DNA of 64,000 nt, from contig NC_089581.1 of NCBI RefSeq assembly GCF_019320115.1, forward strand, positions 70,328,448 to 70,392,447, written 5' to 3'. The position numbers and the translations under genes were made by a program. Of this stretch, positions 10,088-21,184 are shown piece by piece (the first letter of the stretch is position 1; every line of letters starts with the position of its first letter). Source of the stretch: Miscanthus floridulus (Eukaryota > Streptophyta > Magnoliopsida > Poales > Poaceae). Below the pieces are notes generated by a model that saw only the letters and a list, made by a program, of their open reading frames with translations, ran no database searches and was not told where the DNA came from.

Positions 10088-10844
10088 TATATATTACATG
10101 ATTGATATCTCATCATCATGTAGTAACTTAATCGATCAAGATAATTTAAGAAGCAGCAGCAGCGCAGCGCAGCGCGCCGTTATTAATTATTATTGCCAGG
10201 CTTGATGATGATGGTGACGGGGCATTATTAGTTAGGGCTTGATTTCGCTACTGTTTGCCATGATTTGCATCATGTACGTAATTAAAGCTCTATATGAACT
10301 CACGCGCCAAGAATTATTGATTTCGTCCATCCATCTTCTTTTTGTCCTTTGGTGATTGTTGAATTGGGAGATGCATGCGCACATGCACTTAAAGGACATG
10401 TGGTCCTAGCTATTGTAAGGCCATTGAACTATATAGAAGGAAATATTAATGCAATGCATGGCAAGGCAATACACAGCTTGGCTTTTGTCTGTCATTTTTT
10501 ATTTTTGAAGTATATTCACCTTAATTCTCAAGGCACACCAGAAAACTCAAACTAATTCCTAAAAACCCAAATAATATCCTACTGTTGATTTTGTTGACTC
10601 AATCATTGCTGGTAACAATAGCTAGGTATTAGATCTTATTTGACTAAATTATCCAACTCTCTCCTTGTAAAACAATCATTTGTGTCAATTATACAACTAC
10701 AGAGAATAATATAATGAGGTTATAAGGCCCCGTTTGGAACGCGTTTTTCACGGCAGCGGCTGAGGTAATCACATAATATAATCCCACCAAACACCTTACA
10801 GTTCTTGCCACCGCCAGATTAAACTAGCAAGCATATTTTACATA
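10088..10844. other. KCS 3' flank
   Basis: This holds the 3' untranslated region and A/T-rich intergenic sequence. I see no gene. A GGCCCCGTTTGGAACGCG motif near 10727 looks like one end of another small element whose partner end I could not locate. Confidence 0.5.
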
Positions 10845-10846
10845 GC

Positions 10847-11124
10847 ATGGCTCACACACGGCGGAAAAAAATTGTATGCTCACCGGCTGCACGAACGCAG
10901 CATGCAGACCACCATTCATATGTTGACACGTGTCTACAGCACCAATCATATGTTCACACATGTCTTCCCATCAATCACCGAGCCGGAGCCGCACGGCCAC
11001 AGGGGAAGGAAGCGCGTGAACCGTTCCTCAGCCTAGACACGTGGCTTACATCGACCGGTGGTCTGCATGCTGCGTCGGTGCAGCCAGTCTGCATCTAATT
11101 TTTTCCCACACGGCACCATGCGGG
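10847..11124. mobile_element. Inverted-repeat (MITE-like) element with arms of about 60 bp
   Basis: About 60 bases at 10853-10912 pair with 11057-11118. The inner 28 bases (GCTGCACGAACGCAGCATGC and the ACCACC end) match at about 26 positions. The loop holds a tandem pair of a 28-base unit with CATATGTTGACACGTGTCT-like sequence, about 28-30 bases apart. No coding capacity and no confirmed target duplication. Confidence 0.6.
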
Positions 11125-11147
11125 CAGAGGACGCGATCCCAAACTAT

Positions 11148-11388
11148 CGCCTTGTTTAGATGCCATCCAAATTCTAAGTTTTTTCACTCTTTTTTCGTCA
11201 TATTAATTTTTAGCCGTTTGCATAGAGTATTAAATGTAGATAAAAAAATAATTAATTACACAGTTTAGTTGGAAATCACGAGATGAATCTTTTGAGCCTA
11301 GTTGGTCCACGATTAGACAATATTTGTCAAATAAGACGAAAGTGGTACTATTCATCGGGTTCACTTTTTTTTTTAAGTGAACGAGGCC
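11148..11388. mobile_element. MITE, CGCCTTGTTTAG.../...GAACGAGGCC
   Basis: Inverted ends and interior motifs (AGTATTAAATGTAGATAAAAAAATAA, CGAGATGAATCTTTTGAGCCTAG) are shared with the MITE at 37557-37787. TAT is found on both sides as a candidate 3-bp duplication. Confidence 0.6.
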
Positions 11389-12096
11389 TATGCCTAAATA
11401 GGCCGGGCAACCTTGCGCTCGCGCTGCACTAGGGTCCAGGCGAGCCTACATCCTGGCCTCTTCGGTCTTCTTGACCCGGGTAAGCGCACATCATGCCCGG
11501 CGAGCTCGATGTCAGCCCATGCGTGCGCGGTGCGCCGAGCAGTGAGATTTTTTTTTTATAAACTTTTATAAAACAAAATTTAATTCTAATCCCAGCTTGC
11601 TTTAAAAAAAGCTAACCAATTTCATTGTGCCAAACTCCCTGACGTGGCAAATACGCATTACCGCGCCAAACTCCCTAGCGCGATAGAGATGCCAGCATGG
11701 TGGTCCACCGGCTCGCTGACTGGCTGACATGTCCCCCCTGCTACGCCACCGTGTTCAGGGCGACAGCTGCCGCACCATCCCGCCTAGCACGATAAGGGTG
11801 GATACAGAGCTAGCCGTGCACAACTTCCTTCTCTTCCTCCTCAGGCCACACCTCCATTTCCCCCTTCCTCTCCCCTCCCAAACCTCGATTTCCTACACTC
11901 AAATTGAAGGGAGATGAAGGAGAGACCTCTCCTACAAAGTATATACGCTAGTTCTAGTTGTACTTTCACACTTCGAAATCTGTTAATGTATATTGGATTA
12001 TGTGGGAGTATAATGCGACACCAATTTCTAAATCTCTAGGTCGCTAATCAACTAAGGTATTTGATGTTGTCAAAATCACAAATTAGAAAATATTAG
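11389..12096. other. Intergenic stretch left of the outer retrotransposon
   Basis: No gene recognised. The stretch has GCGCCAAACTCCCT-type motifs at 11621-11690 that recur in opposite orientation on the far side of the outer retrotransposon (about 48760-48830). An older, unclassified element may therefore have been split by that insertion. The last five bases ATTAG (12092-12096) are one copy of the outer element's target duplication. Confidence 0.4.
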
Positions 12097-12514
12097 TGTC
12101 GATGCAGAAAGTGACCAACACGTAAATATTTGTAGTTTTACCGTACGTTGTTATCGGAGGTGGCCTAGCACTCAATGATATAGGGTTTATACTGGTTCAG
12201 GCAACATGCCCTATGTCCAGTTTGAGTCGGTCGATGACTTTATTCCTGAGCCCAGGTGCTCGAAGTTTGTAGTGAGGTTACAAACGAGAAGGAGAAAGAT
12301 GGGGGGTACAAGAGGTCCGGTCGGGCTCTGGTCAGAGGGGCCAAGAGTGACGGGAGCTCCGCTATGTGCTAAGTGAACTTGACTGATCTGAATGAATCTA
12401 TCTGTTGGGAAAGAGTGCATCCCCTTTTATAGATGAAGGGGATGGCCTTACAAGTGAGAGGGAGAGAGTACATATGCTACTAAGCCTTGTTGCCCACGTC
12501 GGCGGGTACAGGAT
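12097..12514 (-). repeat. Outer element 3' LTR, first part
   Basis: 418 bases from TGTCGATGCAGAAAGTGACC to the insertion point of the inner element. They align with the other LTR from 47233. The split LTR continues at 29194; 418 plus 792 bases give 1210, equal to the intact LTR. Confidence 0.93.
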
Positions 12515-13855
12515 TGTCGGGGACCTAATACCGGGGTACCCAAAGAGGTAGAACTAATAACCATCGAACGTTAAAAACTCCCGGGCAGACAAGGGCGCTA
12601 CTACGCTTCTTGCCCGAATGTCGGGAGTTTAGTTCCGCCTCGCCCAATGCCCGTCAGCCAGCTCCGCCTCCCCCGGCGGCTGGGGGACGGCTCCGCCTCA
12701 TCGAAGGTCTGAGCCCCGACGGCTAAGGGCTAGACCCCGCCTCGCCCGACCCCCGAGGGCTAGACTCCGCCTCGCCTGACCCCCGCGGGATGGACTCCGC
12801 GTCGCCCGACCCCCGAGGGATAGACTCCGCTTCACCCGACCCCCGAGGGCAGGGCTCGGCCTCACCCAACAGATAAAGGCTAGGCTCCACCTCATCCGAC
12901 AGCCGAGGACGGACCTCGCCTCGCCCGATGTCCGAGAGCTGGCTCCGCTTCACTTGACAACTGCACCCTGCTCCGTCATGATGATAGGCACAGGGTAAGA
13001 CAAGACGTTCGGGTCAACCGTCGCATCAGGGACCATACCCTGCACCCCTGCAGGAAAGTACCATCAGAGCGTGACGGGACAGGCGCTTAGACCCCTCTAA
13101 GCGTGGCAGAGCCTAAATAGTGTTGCGGGCGCGTGCTCTTCGCCCTACAGTGTTGTAGGCGCCGCCTTCAACCTCCGGGCGAAGAACCCGACACGGACAT
13201 ACGACAGCCACTATGTTCCAAGCAGGGACTCCCGACGGGGTCCACAGACTCTACAGTGATAAACAAGCAGTCACCGCGCCGTTCGCTCCCCAAGGGGTCA
13301 AAGATCGACAACCCCGTCCGACACGCCGCCCGCAGGGGCGGGATGGGACGCACCCACTTGCTAAAAGAGGCCAGGGCATGGCCTACTAAGATCAACAAGC
13401 ACGCCGCTCCTAACACAGTCTGTCAAGTTATACAGGGTAGGCGCGGGAAAAAAGGAAGACCTGGCTCCTCCTAAGGACCTTCTATACCCTTGGTATTTTC
13501 TTCTTTCTCCCATCTGTAGCCCCTACTCTCCCCTTGGTCTATAAAAGGGGAGGGTAGGGCTCCACTAAAGGGACCGACTCTTGACGAACAACACACATCA
13601 CACATAGTCAAGCTGCTATCAGGCTCTTGACATCCTTTCGACCCTTCCATCAGAGATCTGGGTCCAGTCCCTCTCTCGATCGTTTGTACCCCCTACTACA
13701 AACCATTTTCGGTGCTAATAACACGAGCAGCAACAAACTGGACATAGGGACATTCAGCCCAAACCAGTATAAATCTTATATCCATTAGCGCACCATCCGG
13801 GCCTAACGCGCATAACTATAAATTTACTCGCCGGTGCTTATTCAAAACACCGACA
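12515..13855 (+). repeat. Inner element 5' LTR (1341 bp)
   Basis: Starts TGTCGGGGACCTAATACC and ends ACACCGACA. A TATAAAAGGGGAGGG promoter motif lies near 13541. In about 333 aligned bases (13161 onward against the other LTR) I counted about 27 mismatches by eye, mostly transitions. Confidence 0.95.
12700..12955. repeat. 30-bp tandem repeats inside the LTR
   Basis: Degenerate copies of a 30-base unit (GACCCCCGAGGGATAGACTC and the rest). The 10-residue periodicity in any translation is a by-product. A matching array lies in the other LTR at about 28035-28290. Confidence 0.8.
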
Positions 13856-13857
13856 GT

Positions 13858-13875
13858 TGGCGCGCCAGGTAGGGG
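13858..13875 (+). promoter_or_regulatory. Primer-binding site of the inner element
   Basis: TGGCGCGCCAGGTAGGGG begins two bases after the 5' LTR, the normal place for a tRNA primer-binding site. I do not assign the tRNA. Confidence 0.6.
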
Positions 13876-13903
13876 ACTTTGCGCATTCCAAATCAGGCCT
13901 CGG

Positions 13904-15860
13904 ATGGCTAACCACGCAATCAGCTGGGTCCCGGGTGCACACGTGCGTTTTGGTGACTTGGATTTCATCGTCACACTGGGTGGAGAGCTGGCACTAGCCC
14001 ACGCGGCCGTCCAGTCTCTCCCTCCCGTCAACTTCAGCTACCGGAGGCTTGAGGGCCAGCCCGGCATCTCCCTTGGGCCCCAGTCATCCAGGGAGACCCC
14101 ACGCCACATCACCCTCTCTCCAGAACGCTCCACACGGCGCGCCTCGATGGCGTTGCCGTTCGGCCTCCGCAACGCTACGGCAACCGCTGACCACCATCTG
14201 GCACTACGCATGGTTCAGCCGCCCACGGACAGCGAGTTCATGGGGGCAATTGAACACGATCTGGAGACACTCCATGGGCTCCTCACGAAGGAGCCAGAGT
14301 CATCCTCCAGCTCTGACTCCAGTAGGGGGAGCCATCACCCTTCCCGAGAATGCTTCATGGCGCAAACCCCTGAGGGGCACGTCCAAAGCGTCTCCGGAGA
14401 GGAGGCAACCCTAACACCAGGACTAGGGGGGAGGCGGTGGCTCCATCTCACGTAAGGATGGAGCAGCTAAGAGCTCAAAAGCTGGAGATCGATGACGCTG
14501 GACAACAGCTTGTCCGGGAGTACCGGAAGATCGATGAGGAAATCAAGCGTCGCGGAGACGGTGGGCACGCACGCACCACGGCCCGTGATGTGCACCAGAG
14601 GATCCTCATCGATGATGGGACTCTCCCTCACTTTGCTCGGGCAAGCTAGAACATCGCCGCCGCGACAGCCTTGCTTCACGGCCTCCCAGAGGCCACGACG
14701 TCCGAGGATCGCCGGGCCCACCGAGAGATTCGCACGTCGTTGCTCGAGCGTGCGGCAACGCAAAAGGCGGAAAGCTCGTTGTCCCGGTAACACGAGCCCG
14801 ACGCCAGCCAGCGCAAGCCCACGGTACACCCCGCCAAGGACGTTTCTGTTCACCAGACACCGCCAGGCGGCAGGCAACACTCTGCTATTCCGGTACATCA
14901 ACGTCTCGGCCACAACCGTGACGTGCGCAGCACCATCGATGCCCACGGGTGCTCCCATGGTGACGGAAGGGAAGGAGCCCACCATGGCTATCATCCCCGA
15001 CGTAGCAGATGCTACGACAACAACAAAGATCGGAGCCTGAGCCCTGGCCTGCCAAGCCCTCAACGCTGCTTTCCCACCGAGGTATCGACCGCCCACCAAT
15101 ATCCCTAAATATTTTAGAGAAACAAACCCCAGGCTTTGGCTCGAAGACTATCGGCTTGCCTATCAAGCCGGTGGTGCGAGTGATGACGATTTCATTATTC
15201 GCAATCTCCCGCTATTCTTGGCCGATTCGGCACGAGCATGGTTGGAGCACCTACCGTCCAACGCCATTCAAACTTGGGCGGATCTGATGGAGATCTTTGT
15301 GGGGAACTTCCAGGGCACGTACAAACGCTCTGGAAACCCATGGGACCTCAAGAACTGCCACTAGAAGGCCGATGAAACCCTCCGCGGGTACATCCGACGC
15401 TTCTCCTGGTAGTGCAATGAGCTCCCTAACGTCGCCGACGCTGATGTGATAGGAGCCTTCCTATCCGAGACAACCTATGAATCCCTAGTCCACAAGCTAG
15501 GGCGTAGGGGCCCACGGACCACCAAGGAACTCCTGGACATCGCCACCAGCCACGCCTCAGGAGAGGAGGCAGTCGGAGCCATCTTCGACCGCCCCGACGG
15601 CAAGGCGAGGCGGGATGAGGACGCCGTCGAAGGCGCCTCCAATCGTCCCGCCAAACGAAAGAATAAAAAGCAACGGCGCAACAACTCGCTCGTGGCCGCT
15701 GCCGACCGCAAAGGTGGCCGGAAGCCCGCGGAGGGCACTCCGAACCACTTTGAAAAAAATGCTCGAGGGGCCATGCCCAAACCACGCTTTCCCGGCCAAG
15801 CATCTATACAAGGAATGTGGCCTCATGCGCAAATACTTGTCTGGGGGGCTCAATAAAGGG
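13904..15860 (+). pseudogene. Inner element gag
   Basis: The first ATG after the primer-binding site (13904) opens 183 codons, with SHHPSRECFMAQTPEGHV near the end, a Tat gag N-terminal signature shared with the outer element. The Retrotrans_gag core lies at about 15100-15500 (ARAWLEHLPSNAIQTWADL, then YIRRFS and FLSETTYESLVHKLG). A basic region and the HAFPAKHLYKECGL segment before protease follow, in shifted frames. TAG stops interrupt the core, for example at about 15362 and 15409, at places where the family has Gln or similar residues. The protein would form the virus-like particle; this copy cannot be translated whole. Confidence 0.8.
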
Positions 15861-15989
15861 GAGCAGGGGAAGGAACCTGCCCCCAGCAGAGACAACGCCG
15901 AGGAGAAGGACGACGCCTTCTCGTCTCCGAATGGCGCCCTCATGATCTTCGGAGGATCAGTGGCCTACGACTCCAAACGCCGCTAGAAG

Positions 15990-16740
15990 GTCGCGCGCCG
16001 CGAGGTCTATACGGCCAGACCGGCCACGCCTGCCTTCCTCCGGTGGTCAGAATCTGCCATAACCTTCGACCGGACCGACCATCTGGATGCCGTCCCACAC
16101 CCGGGAAGGTACCCGCTTGTCGTCGACCCGATCGTCGACCAAAGTAGCTCATAAAGGTACTGATGGACGGAGGCAGCGGCCTCAACATCATGTACGCCAA
16201 GATGCTCGACAAGATAGGCATCGACCAAACGAACCTCCACCCCATCCGAGCACCTTTCCATGGTGTCGTGCCTGGTAGGCAGGCCGTGCCACTAGGGTAG
16301 ATCAATCTACCCGTCACTTTCGAGGATCGGTCCAATTACTGGACTGAGACCCTCACCTTCGACGTAGTGGGGTTCCCGAGAACTTTCCACGCCATCCTGG
16401 GACGACCATGTTATGTGAAGTTCATGGCCGTCCTCAACTATACGTACCTTAAGCTGAAGATGCTGGGCCCCCACGGGGTCGTCACCGTCGGCACCTCCTT
16501 CCAGCGCGCTTACGAGTGTAAAGTCGAATGCTGCGGTCACGCCTCCACAGTCGTCGCCTCCAAGGAACTCGCCACCCTCAGGGAGGAGGTTGCCAAAAAA
16601 CGCCCGACGCCAAGAAATCGACCGGGTCGTTTGAACCGGCAGAGGGCTCCAAGGAGGTCCTCGTGGACCCCAGCAGCTCCGAGGCTAAAAAGGCACGCAT
16701 TGGTACCACGCTCTCTTCTGAATAGGAAAGCGCGCTCGTC
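15990..16740 (+). pseudogene. Inner element protease region
   Basis: In frame pieces give GRYPLVVDPIV, then the aspartic protease active-site-like LMDGGSGLNI (the DGG form seen in Tat elements), followed by GFPRTFHAILGRPCYVKFMA and NYTYLKLKMLGPHGVVTV. Stops and a frame change occur near 16150 and 16300. The enzyme would cleave the polyprotein; it is inactive here. Confidence 0.75.
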
Positions 16741-18090
16741 GACTTCCTCCGCAATAACAAAGACATCTTTGTGTGGAAACCCTTGAATATGCCAGTCATC
16801 CCGAGGGAGGTCACCGAGCACACCTTGAAAATCCACCCAGGCTCCAAGCTGGTGAAACAACGCCTACGCCGCTTCGACGAGAAAAAACGCAGGGCCATCG
16901 GTGAAGAGATAGCCAAACTGTTGGCAGCTGGGTTCATTAGGGAAGTACACCACCCAGAGTGGCTAGCAAATCCCGTTTTTGTGCGAAAGAAGAGCAGGAA
17001 ATGGAGGATGTGTGTCGACTACACGGGCCTCAACAAGGCATGCCCAAAGGACCCGTTTCCTTTGCCACGCATAGACCAAATAGTTGATTCCACCTCAGGG
17101 TGCGAAACCCTCTGCTTCCTTGACGCATACTCTGGCTACCACCAGATCATGATGAAAGAGTCCGATCAGCTTGCGACATCTTTTTTCACCCCTTCGAATC
17201 GTTCTGCTACATTTCAATGCCGTTCGGTCTAAAGAACGCTGGGGCAACTTACCAGCGCTGTATGCTCAATTGCTTCAGGGACCTCATCAAGCAGACCATT
17301 GAGGCCTACGTCAACGACATCGTAGTTAAGTCCAAGTAGGCTGACCACCTTGTCACCAACCTTAAACAAACCTTTGCGAAACTCTAGGCAAATGGCATCA
17401 ACCTCAATCCCAAAAAGTGTGTTTTCGGGGTCCCGAGGGGCATGCTGCTCGGCTTCATTGTCTCCGAACGCGGCATCGAATCCAACCCAGAGAAAATCTC
17501 AGCCATCACAAAGATGGGCCCGATCCAGAACATAAAGGGGGTTCAACAAATCACAGGGTGCCTCGCCGCCCTCAGCCAATTCATTTCATGCCTCGGCGAA
17601 CGAGGACTCCCCCTTTATTGACTCCTAAAGAAAGCCAACCGCTTCGAGTGGACAGCCGAGGCCTAGGAGGCGCTTGACATGGTCAAGCTACTTCTAACAA
17701 AACCCCCGGTCCTGGTTCCTCCAGGCAATAGAGAATCCCTCCTGCTGTACATAGCGGCCACCATGCAAGTGGTCAGCGCCGCCTTAGTAGTAGAGCGGGA
17801 GGAAGAGGGGCACGCCTTCAAGGTACAACGCCCTGTATATTTCATCAGCGAGGTGCTATCTGACTCCAAAACCCGTTACTCCCAAATCCAGAAACTCCTC
17901 TACACCGTCCTCATCACCAAGAGGAAGCTACGCCACTACTTCGAGTCACACCCTGTGACAGTCATGACATCGTTCCCCCTCAGCGAGGTCATTCATAGCC
18001 AGGACGCCACAGGAACAACCGCAAAGTGGGCACTTGAGCTGATGGATCAGGGCATTACTTATGCCCCCCGAACAGCGATCAAATCCTAGG
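16741..18090 (+). pseudogene. Inner element reverse transcriptase and RNase H
   Basis: RT landmarks in order: WLANPVFVRKKSRKWRMCVD, YTGLNKACPKDPFPLPRID, FLDAYSGYHQI, then after a frameshift near 17195 MPFGLKNAGATYQRCM. The catalytic box reads YVND, not YVDD. GFIVSERGIESNPEKI and a CLAALSQFIS connection follow. The RNase H part includes LLLYIAATMQVVSAALVVE, RPVYFISEVLSDSKTRYSQ and KLRHYF. There are at least five in-frame stops, mostly TAG. The altered aspartate alone would inactivate polymerisation. Confidence 0.88.
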
Positions 18091-18790
18091 TGCTGGATGA
18101 CTTCATCGCAGAGTGGACCAAGGTCCAGATGCCACCAGCAGTCATCGATCAAGAGTACTATACGATGTACTTTGACGGATCGCTGATGAAAAAGGGTGCC
18201 GGCGCGGCACTAGTCTTCGTATCTCCCCTCGGGGTCCGCATGAGGTACATGGTTCGGCTCCATTTCCCATCATCAAACAATATCGCTGAATACGAAGCGC
18301 TCATCAACAGCCTACAAATCACCATCGAGCTGGGCATCTGATGCCTCAACATCAGGGGCGACTCCTAGCTAGTCGTCAACCAGATCATGAAGGAGTTGAG
18401 CTGCCACAACGCCAAGATGGAGGCATACTACCAAGAAGTCTGATGGCTGGAGGACAGATTCGACGGCCTCGAACTCAATCACATCCCAAGGCGCCTCAAC
18501 GAAGCAGCCGACGTGCTCGTGAAAGAAGCATCCGCCTGAGAGCCAGTGCCGACGGGTGTCTTTGCCAGCGATCAACACAAGCCCTCGGTGCGCTATGAGG
18601 GGTCAGAACGAGCCGACGATGGCCCGCCTGATTCGGCCCTGGGGGCCGACCCGCCGACTACTCCGCCCGACCCCAAGGTCATGGCACTTGAAGAGGATCC
18701 AGCAGCAGAGTCCGACCCTCCCAAACGACTAGAGAACGCTTTACCTCGACTACCTCCTCCACGACACACTACCGGCAGACAAGACAGAAG
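18091..18790 (+). pseudogene. Inner element second RNase H domain (archaeal type)
   Basis: MYFDGSLMKKGAGAALVFV, then NNIAEYEALINSL and LNIRGDS are the Asp, Glu and Asp boxes of an RNase HI/aRH fold. Dual RNase H domains are a hallmark of Tat/Ogre elements. The frame is cut by stops at about 18341, 18368 and 18538 (TGA/TAG). A low-complexity Pro/Asp linker leads to integrase. Confidence 0.75.
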
Positions 18791-19956
18791 CCCGACGGCT
18801 CGCACGTCGCGCCAAGTCCTTTGTTCTTGTAGAAGGCGAACTCTACAAACGAAGCCACACTAGGATCCTATAGCTCTGTATCCCTAGCGAACAGGGAAAA
18901 CTTCTGCTGAGCGATATCCACGGTGGGGTCTGTGGTCACCATGCCGCGCCAAGGACCTTGGTTGGGAATGCATTCTGACAGGGCTTCTACAGGCCCACCG
19001 CAGTAGCCAACGCCGAGCAAATTGTACGCACCTGCGAAGGGTGTCAGTACTACGCTCGGCAGGCTCACCTCCTGGCCTAGGCGCTCCAGATGATCCCCAT
19101 CACATGGCCCTTCGTGGTCTGGGGGCTTGACCTGGTTGGGCCACTCAAAAAGGTGCCCGGGGGCTTCACCCACCTGCTTGTCACCATAGACAAGTTTACA
19201 AAATGGATCGAAGCTCGACCGATCTCCACGATCAAATCTGAACAGGCTGTGCTGTTCTTCCTCAACATCATCCACCGCTTCGGAGTACCGAACTCCATCA
19301 TCACAGACAACAGCACGCAGTTCACCGGCAGGAAATTCATTCGATTCTGTGATGAACAGCACATCCGGATCGATTGGACGGCCATCGCGCACCCCCAGAC
19401 GAACGGGCAGGTTGAGCGTGTGCTCCTACAGGGCCTCAAGCCTAGGATCTTCAACCGATTGAACAAGTTTGGCACACGCTGGGTCGCCGAGCTCTCGGTG
19501 GTGCTCTGGAGCCTGAGGACAACTCCCAGTCGGGCCACCGGCTACACACCTTTCTTCATGGTTTACGGTTCCGAGGCCGTTCTCCCAATGGACCTTGACT
19601 ATGGAGCGCCAAGAATCAGAGCATACGACGAACAGGGGGCTGAGGCATCCCACCAAGATGCCATGGACCAGCTAGACGAAGCCCGCGACATCGCCCTCCT
19701 CCATTTAGCCAAGTACTAGCAGGCGTTGCGATGGTACCACAGCCAATAGGTGTGGGACCAAGCCTTCAACGTCGGGGACCTTGTCCTCTGCCTCGTCTAG
19801 AGCAACAAGGACTGCCAGAAGCTCTCCCCACCCTGGGAGGGGCCATACGTTGTCGCAGAAGTACTCCGCCCAGGTGCCTACAAGTTGAAAACCATCAACG
19901 GCGAGGTCTTTAGCAACGCCTGGAACATTGAGCAGCTACATCGTTTGTACCCTTAA
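18791..19956 (+). pseudogene. Inner element integrase
   Basis: A zinc-binding HHCC region (HGGVCGHHAA...CEGCQYYAR) is followed by the DDE core: WGLDLVGPLKK, FGVPNSIITDNSTQFTG and HPQTNGQVER. All three catalytic acidic residues are present. The C-terminal part has KLSPPWEGPYVV and AWNIEQLHRLYP then TAA. TAG stops occur at about 18862, 18978, 19078, 19717, 19747 and 19798. Confidence 0.88.
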
Positions 19957-20521
19957 ATAAACGCATGTTTCTTCTTATCAGTTTTTGTCTTTACAAAACC
20001 CCAATCTTTAGTGGCATCCGACCCCTGCAAATTGTGAGGGGCCGGACCTCACTCGGGGGCTGATACAAGTACAAGTACATTTATCTTGCAAACACTTCCT
20101 GTATTATCATTGAAAACTTTATCTAAGTTTTCCGTTCTTCTCGTAAACAAGTCCTAAGGACTAAGATTTCGGGAACAAATTCTGAGTGCAACTGGTAGGA
20201 CTACGGGAGACCCACGCCCCAGCAGCTACAACCTCTTTGCTCACCAGCGTGATCAGAATTAATTCACCCGCACTCCTAGTTTCTTACAAATTGGGCCACG
20301 GGAAGGGTCGGAGGGCACCGAAACCTCTTCTACAAGAAGAGGAAGCTAAAAAGCTGTTTGCCGTAACAAAAGATGAAAATTTGTTCATTTTTGCACAAAT
20401 TAACCACTTACAAAATGATTTCATCACACAAAGGACTAATGTACTCCTAAAATTCAAAGGACTGTTCACTCGGGGGCTCCCCCAAACTTATTCAGTTACA
20501 GTCTCTGCTTAGTTTTACTAC
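19957..20521 (+). other. Spacer between integrase and captured uL2 fragment
   Basis: Non-coding sequence of the element's 3' region. It contains a purine-rich GAGGGGCCGGACCTCACTCG motif that recurs near 23100. I recognise no gene; the 108-codon frame at 20186-20512 has no family features. Confidence 0.5.
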
Positions 20522-20935
20522 ATGTACTACTGCGGCCGCCGCGCCAAGCTCTCCATCAGCAACATCTGGGCATGTACATGGGCCAGTTCGTCTACTGCGG
20601 CCGCCATGCCAAGCTCTCCATCGACAACGTTCGGGCATGTACACGGGCCAGTTCGTCTACTGTGGCCGCCACGCCAAGCTCTCTATCGGCAACGTCCGGG
20701 CATGTACACGGGCCAGTTCGTCTACTGCGGCCACCGCACCACGCTCTCCATTGGCAACATCCCACCGCGCCGCGGGATCTTTGAAGGCACCGCCATCTGC
20801 AACGTCGAGCATCACGCCAGCGAATGTGGTGCCCCTCCGCCAGGGCGTTCAGGGACTACGCCATCATCATCAGCTCCAACCCCGACAACGGTGTTGGGAC
20901 AGGAGGCGCTTCCCACCGAAGGAAGGCCGCAATGA
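20522..20935 (+). pseudogene. RPL8: Captured 60S ribosomal protein L8 (uL2) fragment, tandemly amplified
   Basis: The segment encodes pieces of cytosolic ribosomal protein uL2 (RPL8): MYTGQFVYCG, then ATLSIGN-like TTLSIGNI, PRRGIFEGTAICNVEHH and, in another frame, DYAIIISSNPDNG. These correspond to about residues 85-147 of the eukaryotic protein. A 65-base unit (GMYTGQFVYCGRHAKLSIGNV region) is repeated at 20572, 20637 and 20702, with a shortened 50-base copy at 20522. Since 65 is not a multiple of three, copies fall in different frames. It is a host gene fragment in the sense orientation of the element, and it is not functional as ribosomal protein. The family assignment rests on remembered conserved uL2 motifs. 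Confidence 0.8.
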
Positions 20936-21184
20936 ACGATGGCAAGGTCGACGATGCTCGGCACCCTCCAGTGCCCCTCCTCCATCAGTGGCGGTGGTGT
21001 GCCCATAGCAAGGGTGGCTCACACCATCTCATCTACGTGGGACGACCTCCATCTCGACATCGCGCTCCAAATTCACAAGCAGACCTGTGAGTTGTTCTCT
21101 CCCTCACATCACCCTCTCTTACTCAGGAACCGCCGCATTCGGTGGAAAGGAAGGAGAAGTGGTGGTGGCTTAGAGGCTGGCTAG
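20936..21184 (+). other. Tail shared by both Tat elements downstream of the uL2 piece
   Basis: The reading HTISSTWDDLHLDIALQIHK resembles NTVSGNLQLDIALWIHEG in the outer element (minus strand, about 32450 and 39830), where it also lies downstream of a uL2 piece. This suggests a common ancestral 3' region. No function is proposed. Confidence 0.5.

Noticed and set aside
12698..12953. Two frames in the LTR with ten-residue repeats
   Set aside because: They only reflect the 30-bp DNA repeat in the LTR.
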